From Populus alba (lineage: Eukaryota > Streptophyta > Magnoliopsida > Malpighiales > Salicaceae): 64,000 nucleotides of DNA. Numbering within the stretch: position 1 is the first letter of the stretch; each line of letters begins with the position of its first letter. Both the position numbers and the translations under genes were made by a program. The notes beneath the pieces are model-generated. The model was given only the letters and a program-made list of their open reading frames with translations, was not told where the DNA came from and searched no databases. Where the stretch lies: assembly GCF_005239225.2 (NCBI RefSeq), contig NC_133289.1:10857501-10921500 (forward strand), given 5' to 3'. This document shows, in pieces, positions 1-12,949 of this stretch.

Positions 1-1380
1 AACGTGGACTTGTTAATTGTTTGTACTCAATAAACAACTCATTTATTTTATTTTATTAGAGTCAACAATAAAAATTTTAAGTTAAATATTAGTAATAGCA
101 TTACTATCACACTTAAAATACAAGCAATATAGATATGAAGCAACTTTATTCTTGTGATCTCTAAGTTGATCTCTTAGTTTTCTTATCAACCTTATTTTTC
201 GTTATATTCCTTATATAAAGATGAGTTTAATCTTATCTTTACAACTTAGTGCATTTTTTTACCATTGAGACTATACTATTTTATGCCTCGTTACATGGAT
301 ATTAGTAATATATAATTATCGACACATGGATGATACCATAATGATTGAAGATCATTTTGTATCCTGATCTTATTGAACTAAGTTATTGGCTTCTGTATTA
401 TTTTCACTTATTAAAAAAAATTAAACTAAAAAACCTTTTTGACAATTTTTGTAGCCACTATATAATCAATATTTGACTTGTTATTTTTTATTACTTAAAT
501 ACCTTTACATAGTCTATGTTATACCCGATATATGTCTATTTGTTACCTTTGAATAACACGTGTAGTTAAGATCAAAGCATAACTCCCTATATAAGATAAT
601 TTGGTAATCTCAAGTTTAAAAATCACTTACACAATTATCACAGAGTCTTTTCATAGACATAGATGATCTTTTTATATGAAATTTTTTTGTGGGTCAGTTC
701 ATTGTACATATCATCTAACAAGCACTTACATATTAGTTTCATGTATCTCTTATACCTTAGTTTAGGAGAGCAGTTGTTTCCTTTCATAAAGGAATGAATA
801 TGATATATATCAATCTCAACAACTCTAATTAATGTTTAGTCTTAATAGAATATTTAGAAACAATATTTTAATGCAATAAAAATCTCATAATTATAACTTT
901 ATAATTTTCTATGCAAAACATTTTTATTTTACTAACTTTATTTTTACTCTAGATTCATTAATCAAATATAATTAAATTACTAAAGATAAAAACTTTTATT
1001 AATAATAAATATATTTTATATAAATAAAACTAGTATTATATAACTAACCTATTGGCTATAAGGCCTCTTCGCTATCCATAAATCCCTTATTCACGGAGTG
1101 AAGTCCAAAGAAAGGGGAGAGGAGAGCAAAAGGAAATTTATTATGACTGGTACAAACGCATTATAATTCATTAAACATTCTCTTAACTAAAAAGCATATA
1201 CCTTGTATGTAATGTACATAGCTATGGGTAAGAGACTGAATCGCATTCAAAAACCATTTCCCTTTGTTGGACTCATCAGAAACTGCAATCTCACAGCATT
1301 TGAGATCTTCTGTAAACAAGTAAATTACAGGCGCTTAGATACACGTAAGGGCAAGTTAGAATTCTGTTCAAGTCGCCGAT
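1..1380. other. AT-rich flank without a recognisable gene
   Basis: No reading frame with protein-family character was found. About the last 250 bases are probably the 3' untranslated region of the minus-strand gene that stops at 1381. The rest is AT-rich with no clear terminal repeats. Confidence 0.5.
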
Positions 1381-4300
1381 CTATTTTGAGAGACACTTTA
1401 ACTTGGAAGCCTCCAGCTTGTTTTTCAAGACTTCCATCCTCCCAACTAGGGCCATGTTTTCCTGGTAATGTGAGAAAGTGTCAGAAAAAAACACACAAAT
1501 TCAAACTGCAAATAGATTCCAAATTATAACGAGAATAATAGAATTCCAGGTCCTCCTTGATCATTAGGGTCCAGACTCCAGAAAAAGATTATAAATATGA
1601 ACAAGATGGTTTTTTTGTTACGCTAAAGATCCTACTCAAGCAACATTATCAATTCTGGAAGTTTTCAGTAGACAAAGGCATTAGCACAGTTTCACTTGAT
1701 GATGAATTTTCGTTTGAGAAACAAACTATGTTTGGCAAAAAACATGACCAAGCTACTTGATTCTAGAGTTCCTTTATTGTTGAAAGAAAAATTCCAGAAA
1801 ATGTATCAAACAGATTTCAACCATAAAAATTGAATATCAGAAGGAAGAAACAAAAGAACTAGATGTTTGATGTTGGAGAGTCACCTTTTGTAGCATTACC
1901 AATTGCTGGTTAACGGAGGCAGCATCCTCCACTTTCTGCTTTATCTGTGCCACAGGATACAAGAAAAATTTAGTCAGATGCAAACGGCTGAGTTTTTAGG
2001 TCCTATATACTTTGAAGAGAAATTGACAAACGGAAATCACAATCCCATTTGAAATATCACTTCCAGTTTGTCCTTTTACCATTTTACCTCTATATTTTGT
2101 TCCTTTTTCCTTTTTAGTTTTCATTTCGACATTTATTTCTAAAAAAGCAATCAGCAGTGACATTAGCTATCCCTGACAGATGGTCAGATGGTAGTCGATT
2201 GCAATCAGTGGAGTTCATTGCCAACTAATTGGTGGTGGTTGACAGTGAGTTGTCAATTGGTGATTGCAGATCATCACTGACCGGCACTCACCAGTGGTAA
2301 TGGTAATCAAGAGAGCAGGGCAATAGATAGTAAGTTATGCCAATAATATGTGAAATTAGGGGAAATAAAACTAACTTGTGAAAATATTTGAAAAGCATTT
2401 CTACTGGTTTCCAAAATTGTGGTAACTGTTTACTGGTTTTCATTTTTTAGTGGGACAATACAAATAGATAAGTTTTCACAGTTTGTTCACAGACATTTCA
2501 ACACAAAAACAGGAAACCAAAAGCAAACATGATATAAAACAACAAAAAAGCTTCTAAGTTCCCAACATGAATATTATTGCTCCAAACCCACCAGCATTAT
2601 AAGATATCATTGATATCATATGAAACAGAAATGTGCAAGTTTTGACTATTCCATGAGCTGAAAATTGAGGTGCCAATCCACATATGATGGTTCAGAAAGC
2701 ACATTTTCTCTTACACATGCACACCACATACATAGAAATGTCAAAACCGCCCATTTGCCAGCAGAAATATTAATAATATCCAAAGATAATGGAACATTTC
2801 CCTCAGAATTATTCTTAAGTTATGCTCCAATATTTGCAAAAAGCACAAGAGTAATTCAATAATTATTCTGGCTAAATCATCTGGTTAGAAAAATGCATTG
2901 TCTACATCGAGTATAGATATGTTCACCCAAATATAGTATTCAAACCCAGATGTACAGCTGTTACACAAACGACCTTCCAAGAGCAGCAAAATTAATGCCC
3001 AGAACAACCAATGTAACAACATTTTCACAGCAGCTTCACTACATGACTTCATTTTTATAATCTGATATTCATGTAAGGTAACTCTTTCAATCTCATGGAA
3101 GCTATACATATAAATTTTTTAATTGCTTTGTGTGTGTATTGGCACTGCCATATAACATACTTCCGTTCAAATCACATTGGACTCCTTATTCTTCATACGT
3201 AATATTATCAACTTTGATTTCCACTTGAAAATCCAGAGCATTGCAAAAGTAGTAACTAGAAGACATAACAATGCTCATGGAGCTTGCCAACTCAAAACAA
3301 AGTCCTTTTGACATCAGAAAACCCAATGGAAGGTACAGTTCAAAAATCAATAATTGACTAAATTGAAGCCAAGAATGATGAAGATGAGTCTGGTTAAAGT
3401 CGCTGAACCAAAAGGATTCCAACTATAAGCAAATTCAATAATCAGAAGACATAATTAACTTATTACTAGCTCCAAAATGCATTTACAAGATTCGTTCAAA
3501 TTGGAAGTTTCAGTTTTTTTTTTTTTTCCTTCCCATAGTCAAAGGCAGGAAGATGGTGAGTGAGTATCAGTACGAAAGGACTTATGGACTTTGATTATTT
3601 GAGTAGAGTCGTAAAGATAAAAAAAGACAGACCCCTTAAAACAGTAAAACTGATATTCCCAACTAAGTAAAGTTAAAAACTTAAAGTGTGCAATACCACC
3701 AAGAATAACAAACAGATCAGGAGAAATAGAAGTGAGCACACCTCTACCAGTTGCTTATCACACTTTGCAGCTCTCTCTACCTCCTCATCATATTTCATCC
3801 TCCACTCAGCAGATTCATCCAATGCTTCCCTGTTGGCAAGATCGAACTGTCTTCTACAAAATTCCAAAGCACAGAAACACCGTGGAGCTAAGAAGTAGGA
3901 TGAAGGTAAAACAATTGCATTTGCGCCTTAATTACTAAAATGTACAGCACCAGTTATAAGAATTACTGCAATTGTAAAACAAATAAAATATGGAAAGTAT
4001 TCTACTGCTGTACTGGGAACAAAAGGTATACAAAGTTATTCAGCTTGCTTTCAGAATCAATGACAGCTTTGATTTTTACTAGAAAAGAAGCAAACATTGT
4101 AAAAATAGCATATAAGCTGGTGAACCAACCCAAAGCCCTTTTCATTTTAAGGAAAGAATTCAGATCTAATGCAAATTGGTTCATTATTTTTAACTCCAGT
4201 TGTGCATAATTAATTAGGGTCTGCGATTGAATGTGGACTAACAGAATCATAATTAGTAGTAACAGCCAACAGGCTAGTGTAACTCTACATTCATAATCAT

Positions 4301-4715
4301 ACAATCAATCCACTTGAGTGACTCTCTAATTCAAGCATAATCACGTTAATAGGAGTGAAATTTGTAAAGCCAGCTGAAAAGCTCTTTGCGAATCAAGAAA
4401 TAAATAAATAAAAGGTAAAATTGAGGGCATTTTTTAGCTCCAGGCTTGTGTAATATAACATCATTGAATTCTCAAAAACATTGTACATTTTATGAAATGG
4501 AAGAAAACCCACTAATTTTCTTACCAAAATCATACCTACCAACAATAAAAGCATGTATTTTGGTGATTAGATCAAAAGAAAGAAAGAAACCTTATCAATT
4601 CGGTGTCATCAGAGGAGATAGCATAGTCAATTGTCCAAAGCCTGAAATAGACTGCAAATCCCAAAATCATTGCCACCATTAGACCCACCAGTATCTTCTT
4701 CCTTTCACCTCCCAT
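1381..4715 (-). CDS. Small single-pass membrane protein with C-terminal coiled coil (four exons)
   Basis: Exons on the minus strand are 4591-4715, 3742-3853, 1885-1944 and 1381-1461, giving 378 nt and 125 residues plus a TAG stop. All introns are GT-AG and phases close (125+112 nt = 79 codons, then 20 and 26 residues). The protein starts MGGERKK, followed by one hydrophobic segment at about residues 8-24, then FRLWTIDYAISSDDTELIR and a long charged heptad-like region to the end (FDLANREALDESAEW, QKVEDAASVNQQL, MEVLKNKLEASK). This predicts an N-terminal membrane anchor and a coiled coil facing one side of the membrane. I believe it belongs to a conserved plant family of unknown function; a link to the Golgi DUF1068 group is only a guess. 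Intron 2, about 1.8 kb, is unusually long for so small a protein. Confidence 0.82.
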
Positions 4716-5550
4716 TTTCTGTCACTAGTCAGTACAAAGTTTACAAAAGGAGCAGGGGTGGGGTTTTTTTTGCATTTTTCTGTAAATTGCTTCTCTCACT
4801 GTTACCAACGGCAATGGCAAAACACCGCAAACGTTGCCTTCTTCCCTTGCCAACGTGGCCTTCCTTCACTTACTTTTCAGTTAGGCGGGTTCGGATTCTC
4901 TCACGATGCGTCTACTTTTTACACGTCCATTTTAACTGCGTTACATACAGTGTTTTATAAAAACTTTTTTAAAAAAAAAATTATATTTTTTTAAATTATT
5001 GTGGTACTACACTCTATAGGTTTTTTACTCAGATCAGTTCAAGTTCCGAATTTTAAATTTTGATCGGGTCACCAATCGTTCAAATCAAAAAACAATTTTA
5101 AATCAAAATGGTGTCGTTTTAATAAAAATAAAAGTCAACAGGTTGCAACTGAGTTTTTAATCTAATCTTATCGGGTCAATTCTCTGAGTCAATCGGGTCA
5201 CACCAGCTTTTTTCTCCCCTGTTTTTTATTCAATTCAGCCCAATTTTAGCTATAGATCAATCAGGTCCCGAATTTACCGCCAAACCCAAAACTATGTTAC
5301 ACTCCCAAACATTAATCCCGATAATCACACAATTGTGCATGTGCTCTTTATTTTCTACGGAGTTGCCCTTACACACACTTTCTTTTTTATGGATTATTCC
5401 CTTTTATTTTAGTTTCTCTCCTTGGATTTTCCCTTAATTTTACACACACGCCCGCGCGAGATGATATGCCCGCGCGCTGCCACAGGCTTATAAAACAAAT
5501 ACATGTGAACCAACGCTAGATAAGTAATAGAAATTAAAGGTATAATGGAG
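4716..5550. other. Upstream region of the membrane coiled-coil gene
   Basis: This holds the 5' flank and probable promoter of the minus-strand gene starting at 4715. Around 5030-5230 it carries short fragments resembling the dispersed gggtcac-type repeat family seen at 7.5-8.8 kb. No separate gene is seen. Confidence 0.4.
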
Positions 5551-5559
5551 CAAATATTT

Positions 5560-7150
5560 CATGACGGGAAAAAAAAGTTGTGTTGGTGATCAAAAATTTA
5601 AAGACTGAACAAAATGATTTGTAGCAATCTATAGTGTTTTGTGAGGAAAGATACAATGCTTTCGCTAAATGATTTAGCTTTTTAGTTAATAAAAAGAAAA
5701 AAAATTACAAAGTTAAATTCTTTACCAACTTAATATTAAAAAAAAAACCAATAAAGATAATTTTGGAAGGAAAAAAACCCATGAGAAAAAATATTGTAGC
5801 AATTGACAATATTCTGTGAGGAAAACTATAGCGTTTTTCCTAATAAAATAAAATAAAAAACCATTTAGAGAAATATTGTAGCAATTCATAGTGTTTTGTG
5901 AGAAAAACTACAACACTTTCCTCATATGATTTAGCTTTATTGTAATTATAATTTTTAACCAACTCAATGTTTAAAAAAAAACCAACAAAGATAATTTTGA
6001 AAAAAATAAAAAAAAAATCACATGGAAAAACAATGCAATAATTCACAATGTTTTAAAGAAAAAAAAATTACAAAGCTAAATTTTTAATCAGCTCAATATT
6101 AAAAAAAATCGACAGAGACAATTTTAGAAAAAAAAATAACAAAACAAACACCAAAAAAAGGGAAAAAATATCATGTTGGAAATACTATAGCAATTCACCG
6201 TGTTTTGTGATGAAAGCTACAGTGTTTCCCTACATGATTTAGCCTTATTTGTAATGACTTATAATTGTAATTCACAAACAATTCAATATTAAAAAAAATA
6301 AAATTAAAAAGGATAATTTGAAAAAAAATTATAACAAAAAAACACCATGCGGAGAGACATTACCACAATGTTTTATGAGCAAAGCTACAATGCTTTCCCC
6401 ACATGATTAAACTTTATTACTAAGTTAAATTCTAACCAACTCAATATTAAAAAAAAAAAATCGATGAAGATAATTTTTTTAAAAAATATTATATAAAAAA
6501 AAGAAACTGGAAAAAAATCATATGGGAAAAAACTGTATTAATCCATAGTGTTTTTGTAAGGAAAAACTTGTATTTACTTGTAATTGCAATTCTTAATCAG
6601 CTTAATATTTAAAAAATAAAATTGACAAAGATAATTTTAGGGAAAAACATAAAAAAAAACAGTAAAAAACCATGTGGGAAAAAACACTGCAACAATCAAC
6701 TGTAATTTTTTAGGAAAGTTACAGTGCTTTCCTCACATATTGTAACTGTTATTTTTAACCACCTCTATATTAAAAAATAAAATAAAAAAGGATAATTTCA
6801 GAGAAAATCATAAAAAAAAAAACCATGCAGAGAAACATTGTAGAAATCAACAATGTTTTTTTAAAAAAAAATTACAAAACTAAACTCTCAATCAGCTCAA
6901 TATTAACAAAAAATCGACAAATATAATTTTGAAAAATAAAGAAATAAAATAGAAAAAATATGTGGAAAAACATCGTAGCAATTCACAGTATTTTAAAGAA
7001 AAAAATTACAAAGCAAAAATTTTAACCAAGTCAATATTTAAAAAGTAAAATCAACAAAAATAATTTTGAAAAAAAAAAGAAAAAATAGAAAAGTTGAAAA
7101 AAAAAAAAGTAAATTTGAAAAAAAAAAACAAAAAAACAAAAAAAGAGAAA
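5560..7150. repeat. Degenerate tandem repeat, about nine units
   Basis: A loose unit recurs: a short motif about a bare cytosine-poor 'tgtagcaattcacaatgttttgtgag' type core, a 'catgatttagcttta' segment, then 'aaccaactcaatattaaaa' and 'aaagataattttg'. The 'ctcaatatt' anchor occurs near 5726, 5959, 6088, 6277, 6434, 6598, 6760, 6893 and 7030, so spacing varies from about 130 to 230 bp. The units are heavily decayed and interspersed with A runs. Confidence 0.7.
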
Positions 7151-7449
7151 AAGTTTTTTTTAAAAAAAAAAAATCACTGTAGATTATTGTTGTAATCCAC
7201 AATGCTTTGTATGTGATGAAAGAATGATTCTTTCACAACATTTAGAGTATTGTCCAATATATAAAATCGTCGTTTGCCCCTATGATTTTGTAATGGAAAA
7301 GCATTCATGAAGGAAAGGTGTTTGCAAATTTTATTTATTTTTAACTTATTATTAAAAGTTAAAAGTCTTATCAACTTATTATTCTTTTCATGGAATATAT
7401 AACTTTTAAGTCAATATTGAAATAAATATAATAAAAAATGTGTAACTGT

Positions 7450-8760
7450 GAAACCCATTTATTGAGCTTGTATAAAAAGAAAAGGAAAATATATATATAT
7501 ATACGGGCTAACCTATCAAATCTGAAATCTATGTCATGAAAGTCTTATAACTAAATAGAAAAAAAAAATAACATAAACAAACCAAATTTTTTTAAAAAAT
7601 AAAAAGTAAAAAAAAAAATGCATAAACCTTTTCACTGTGGACTGCACTGGCATTTCAGAGTCAAAGACATAAAAACAGCAAAAAAACAAAAAGAAAAAAA
7701 ATTGAAAGCATCAGTCGATAACTAAATAGAAAAAAATTTAATATTAATGAACTAAATTAAACAAAAAAAATATTAATTAAAAAGAAAAAGAAAAGAAAAG
7801 AAAGCTATAATAAGAAAAAAACTAATGAAGAAAAAGGAAAAAAAATCTAAATTAATTGGTTTAACCTTTCAAACTGAGTTAACCTATCAAACCGAGAATT
7901 TACGTCATGAAAATTTGATAACTAAATAGAAAAAAAAAATTAACAGGTTAACCCAGAATTAACTCGGTTACCCTGTGAAACCACGCTAACCTGTCAAACT
8001 CGGGATATGTGTAATGAAAGTCTGATAACTAAATAGAAAGAAATTTAACATTAACAAACTAAACTAAACGAAAAAAATTAATTAAAAAGAAAAAAAAAAG
8101 AAAAAAAGAACTCTGGGTTACCTTGTCAAACCAAGTTAACTCGTTAAACCCGAGATTTGTGTTATGAAAGTTTAATAACTAAATAAAAAAAAAATTAGTA
8201 TTAACAAAAAAAAAAAATAAAAAAAAAATGGATGGGTTAACCCAGAATTAACTTGGTTAACCCATAAAACCTGAGATATGTGTCATGAAAGTCTGATAAC
8301 TAAATAGAAAAAAAATTTAATATTAAGAAACTAAACTAAACAAAAAAAAATTAATGAAAAAGAAAAAAACATAAAAAAAACTCTGGGTTAACTCGCCAAA
8401 CTAGATTAACTCGTTAAACCCGAGATCCGTGTCATGAAAATCTGATAACTAAATCAAAAAAAAAAAATTTAACATTAACAAAAAAAAAAAAAAAAAATGG
8501 ACGGGTTAGCCTAGAATTAACTGGGTTAAGCCGTGAAACCTGAGATATGTATCATGAAATTCTGATAACTAAATAGAAAGAAATTTAACATTAACAAGCT
8601 AAAGTAAACAAAAAAAATTAATTAAAAAAAAATCTTGGTTAACTCGTGAAACCAAGTTAACCTATTAAACACGGGATCAATGTCATGAAAGTTTGATAAC
8701 TAAATGAAAAAAATTAACATTAACAAACTAAATTAAAAAAAAAATTTAAAAGAAAAAATA
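7450..8760. repeat. Tandem repeat with alternating spacing (about 270-bp dimer)
   Basis: Each unit has a gggttaaccc/aactcggttaac motif, then 'gagatatgtgtcatgaaa', 'tctgataactaaatag' and an A-rich tail. The 'gtcatgaaa' anchor lies at about 7532, 7903, 8011, 8161, 8282, 8431, 8551 and 8682. The central intervals alternate about 150, 121, 149 and 120 bp, so the true period is a dimer near 270 bp. Related sequence occurs in the opposite orientation at 39.4-41.0 kb. Confidence 0.8.
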
Positions 8761-9005
8761 CAAAGAAAGAAGAAAACAAAATTGAAAGGCACAGAAAAAA
8801 ATGAAAAAAAAATATAGCTCAAAAACCAGGAAAAAAAGAGAAAAAAACAAAAATAAAAGATACAACTCAGCCTTTTATTGTGAATAAAATTGTTTTTTTA
8901 AAGAAAAAATAGCTCAAAAAATAGAAAAAAAAAAAAAAGAAGATACAATTTAGCCTTTCACCTGGATTGCTACAGTGGAAGACTGATGTCTATTAGTATA
9001 TTTTC

Positions 9006-9029
9006 TATATATATATATATATATATATA
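9006..9029. repeat. (TA)n microsatellite
   Basis: About twelve uninterrupted TA units; a short ATT-type microsatellite follows near 9145-9165. Confidence 0.9.
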
Positions 9030-9176
9030 ATCATAAGTGACATGACTGAACTAGTAATCTAGAATTGGATACAATTTCTTCATTTTGGATTTTATCTATA
9101 ATTGATTCAGTCAGCTACCCTTCCAAAAAGTTTTATCGGAGCTTATTATTATTATTATTATTATTGATTAAAGCGT

Positions 9177-9378
9177 GTTTGGTAGTGTGGTAGCGGTTGC
9201 TTTTCAAATAGTTTTTCGTGCCGAAATACATGTCAATGATGTTTTTTCATTTTTTAAAAATCATTTTTGACATCAGCACATTAAAACGATGCAAAAAGTA
9301 CAAACCAAACTCAATTTTAGTAAAAAAAAAAAAAATTCAAAAATTTGACGAAACACAGGTTGAAACGCACTACCAAAC
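9177..9378. mobile_element. MITE-like element with 11-bp perfect terminal inverted repeats
   Basis: The 202-bp segment begins GTTTGGTAGTG and ends CACTACCAAAC, an exact inverted pair. The interior (tagcggttgcttttcaaa, ttttcgtgccgaaatacatg, gacatcagcacattaaaacg) has no protein-coding character. A clear target-site duplication was not found. This is the size and form of a non-autonomous DNA transposon; related but more decayed copies seem to lie near 10.84-10.98, 12.97-13.15 and 56.03-56.22 kb. Confidence 0.65.
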
Positions 9379-9379
9379 G

Positions 9380-11760
9380 GTCCCTAGCCTCTCTATGTCG
9401 TGAGGTCATGCCTCTATATGACAACTTTCTATCAAAGCACCAAATTGAATGCTTAACCTTGTTCTTTTTCAAAACTTGTAATCTAAGAACTATTCTATTT
9501 TATATATATATATATAAAAAAAACGTTTCCTGTTTAAGGTGAAAATTAAATGATTAAAAAATTAAATTAATTAAAACAATTATATGAATAAACCTAATTG
9601 ATTAGAGCTAGTAAATTAATTTTTACTTGCTTAATTTTTTTGTTTTCTCGTTTCTTTATTTACATTAAATAAAGAAAAAAAAACACAAAGATAATAGAAA
9701 ATATAAAATTCATAACACACCAAAAATCATAATAATATTTGTAACTAGAATTTCTATCTTCTAGTTATATCTTTCTATTTTTAGAGCCTCGAAAAATAAC
9801 TAAAAACATCATATTAATTATTTTTTGAGCATCATAAAATTACTCGAATTAGTTATAAATTAAATAGACAGCCTTTGCGTTGCTACGAACTGATTAATAA
9901 ACAATATAAATAATTATTGCAACAATAGTTGGAAGTGTCATAATCACGTTACTATAAACTTGGATAACTGTCAAGTCTAGATATTTTGGGCCTGACAACT
10001 TTACTAAACTCACATTACTTGAGTCTGAAAAACATGTTAGATCTATGCCAAAGCATATAGGTTTGACAACAATGCTAAACCCGCCGCTGGGCCTTGCAAC
10101 TATTCCAAATCTAGATACATGCACCTGAAAACCATGCCAAACTCAATTAACATATCCAAGACACCTGCATCGAGCAACAACACCAAACCCGTGTTCATGG
10201 GATAGTAATCATTATGAGTAAGAATCAATTAATCTTGATTCACACATAAGCTACTTTGCTTTAATGGAAATTAAGTTCGGGAGCTCTGATGGGAATTAAT
10301 TGCGGTGCAAGCTGCTTAAAAAAAAATGGTTATCGATCAACTAAAAAAAAACAGCACACTTGCATCGAATCTTCAACCTCGAGAACTTGGATAATAGTTA
10401 GCATCCTGCATCGAAGTTTATTTTTATATATTTTATATATTTAAAACGTGATGTTGTTTTGTGTTGAAGATTAGAAGAAAATTCCAATTTAATCGCATTC
10501 GCTCAAGCGATCGAAATCCCATTGAATAAGAGGCCAGCTGGCTCGTTTTAATTGGAGTCACGTGATATTAGTTTGGACTCCAGTTCGAGCAACCATGCTA
10601 AAATCTTTAGACCACTCTTGAGTCTTGACTTAGCAAAAGAAAAAAAAAAAAACATAATTTATAGGAAGGTGGCTTGAAGAACACAGCCACCTTTGCTTTC
10701 CCCTCCGGAAAATAGCCTATATATATATATTTTTTTTTTTTTCATAATTTCAGGTTAGCAGTTACCACCGACAATGAGAAAGAACGTGAGAAATTGTGGT
10801 GGTCCAAGAGAACTAAGATTACCGGTATATTTGGTATTCATTATTGTTTTTAAAAATATTTTTTATTTAAAAATATATTAAATTAATATTTTTTTATTTT
10901 AAAAGATTTATTTTTTACACTATCACATCAAAACAATTTTAAAAACAATAAAAAATAAATTTTAATTAAAAATTTAAAAAACAGGATTTTGTAAAAAAAA
11001 AAAAACCACTACATTGTTCATTTTAAAATAAGATTGAAAAAAAAAAAACGAGAGAGAAGTTCGATAATAATGTTCCTTGCGCAACCAAATTTCATCCTAG
11101 AAGGCAACAAGCAAAACAAACGACAGGGCACACAAATCAAGCAGCGCCGCTTGTTTAATGATTTTAAATCTAAACATTGGAAGATTTTAGCAAAATGCAT
11201 TTGATTAACTTATTATTATTATTATTATTATTAAAAATATCAATTTATACATAACTCGATTAATTTTATAAATTTTAAAAATAATATATAAATTTTTAAC
11301 AATCATCATTTTAAAAATCACGGAACTCAAATCTGTATCGACGTGAAAATAAACCCCTGATTAACTATTACTATTATTATTGAAAGTAGTACTAATCAAT
11401 CAACGATACCCGCTATTCTCTTGTCCCATGCGATTCAATTATATGGGATTTGATCCAACGCCCACTTTGTCAAATTATATATATGGGTTTGGGTACGGTG
11501 CCCTCACGTACACATCCTCACGCTATCTCCTCTTGTCATGGAAGCCAAACATGCCACGCAGGACCATAAGATAAGAGTACAAGTGTCACCTTTGCAATTA
11601 ATGTACATTTTTACACATAAGGCAAAATCCCATCATCTATACATTTTAGGAAATGCGAAACAAATAATAGCAGCAAGAGCCAGAGAAAGGCAGCAGAGGA
11701 ATCAAAGATGACCATCGAAGACAGCAATTATGTGCCTTTCCTGCCTGCCACCCGCCACAG
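9380..11760. other. Intergenic AT-rich region, no gene recognised
   Basis: Contains A/T runs, ATT microsatellites near 11208-11233 and a decayed MITE-like segment near 10838-10985. Small open frames here have no recognisable family signature. Confidence 0.45.
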
Positions 11761-12120
11761 GATCAGTCCATGTCACCTGTACTTTCCAGCACACCGTTAT
11801 TATCCAAAAACCAGTAAGAAGACAAACGTTGAGGATCTAAAAGCAAAACAATCAGTGAGTTCCTGAGTCTTTCTTCTACGTTCTTAGCTCTTGTGTATCT
11901 GAGAAAATTGCAGGCAAAAGGTCTCCCTCCGATTACATTCAAAACACCGATAACCAGAAGACAATATTTCATTTTAACGAAAAAGAAGAAGAAAAGGACA
12001 CTTCAATTAATTAGCCCATCAAAGAAAACGCGTGGCTAAAAACAAAACAAAAAAGTCTTCAGCTACGTACCCCATCTCATATCTAAATTCCCAGATAACT
12101 AAATCCCTCTATCTTCTTCG

Positions 12121-12645
12121 CTAATCTTCAAATCCAACTCTCTTCCAAATCGCATTTCTCACCTGGCGCAAGTCCCTCCCTTTCAAGGTCCTTCCTATCC
12201 CTTCATGAACAGAGAAGGAAGCCCCTCTCCTCCTCGCTAAATATTCATGCGGAGGCACTCTACTGTCTTGATCGTCGTCGTCGTCGTCACCATCGTTATC
12301 ATAGTCAGTATCATCATCAACCGGATGAACTCCACCTTCAATATCCTCCTTCTTTTGATGATCGCTGTAAATCTTGGACCAGTCTGGTATGTTGACCGGC
12401 AATGATGCACATGTCACCGGGGTCCCGTCCTTGGCCATGTGATCAATCTTCCTCGGAGCTCTCCTTGAACAACGTGAGCTTGGTATCGTTTTCTTGCTCT
12501 CCAACAATGGAGCAACGTTAGAATCCCAAACATCAGCCTCGTCGAGCTCAAAAACGTCGTCATGACCAGCGATTGGATTATTACCACTCCCTGGAGTAGG
12601 GCAGTTGTAGTTAGCTCTTGCATTCAAAAGGTTCCTTGATGCCAT
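12121..12645 (-). CDS. Senescence regulator S40 family protein (DUF584)
   Basis: A single-exon frame of 174 residues plus TAG stop. The start at 12645 (MASRNLLNARANYN) is preferred over an upstream in-frame ATG at 12879: family proteins begin close to the FELDEADVW motif, and the TATA element lies between the two ATGs. Visible family features are the acidic EADVW motif near residue 37, a basic RCSRRAPRK stretch, PVNIPDWSKIY in the middle, a run of aspartates, and the conserved C-terminus PPHEYLARRRGASFSVHEG followed by GRTLKGRDLRQVRNAIW. Members of this family are small, probably nuclear, proteins linked to leaf senescence and stress responses; their biochemical role is not settled. The gene looks intact. 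Confidence 0.9.
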   Translation of the reverse strand: MASRNLLNARANYNCPTPGSGNNPIAGHDDVFELDEADVWDSNVAPLLESKKTIPSSRCSRRAPRKIDHMAKDGTPVTCASLPVNIPDWSKIYSDHQKKEDIEGGVHPVDDDTDYDNDGDDDDDDQDSRVPPHEYLARRRGASFSVHEGIGRTLKGRDLRQVRNAIWKRVGFED

Positions 12646-12732
12646 TGATAGAGCACTAACAAAGACTAAAAAAAGGGATTTGTAAGTGAGGGGTTGGTGA
12701 AGCTCTTGAAAAGGGGGCTGTAGACTGAAATG

Positions 12733-12739
12733 ATATATA
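12733..12739 (-). promoter_or_regulatory. Probable TATA box of the S40-family gene
   Basis: TATATAT on the minus strand, about 90 bp upstream of the chosen ATG at 12645, a normal distance allowing a 5' untranslated region of about 60 nt. It also argues against the upstream ATG at 12879. Confidence 0.6.
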
Positions 12740-12949
12740 GCTTGGATTGGAGAAGAAGATGATGATGTCAACACTGCTTTGCCTTGGCTTCCAATTGTTG
12801 AACTGTGTTGTATTTTTATAGTGGTGTGATGGATAAGCTCTCCCTTTGTGTTTACCATAAGAGGCCATGTGAGAAACACTAGAATAAGGGCATCCTCTCG
12901 TGTTTACCATGAGCTACTCGTTTTTTTTGCATCTGGCGGCTATAACGAC

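Noticed and set aside
1203..1529. 108-residue plus-strand frame
   Set aside because: It runs antisense over the last exon and 3' region of the membrane coiled-coil gene and has no family signature.
4002..4304. 100-residue minus-strand frame
   Set aside because: It lies inside an intron of the gene at 1381-4715, and is AT-driven.
12646..12879. N-terminal extension of the S40-family frame
   Set aside because: The extension is not family-like, and a TATA element lies within it; the start at 12645 fits better.
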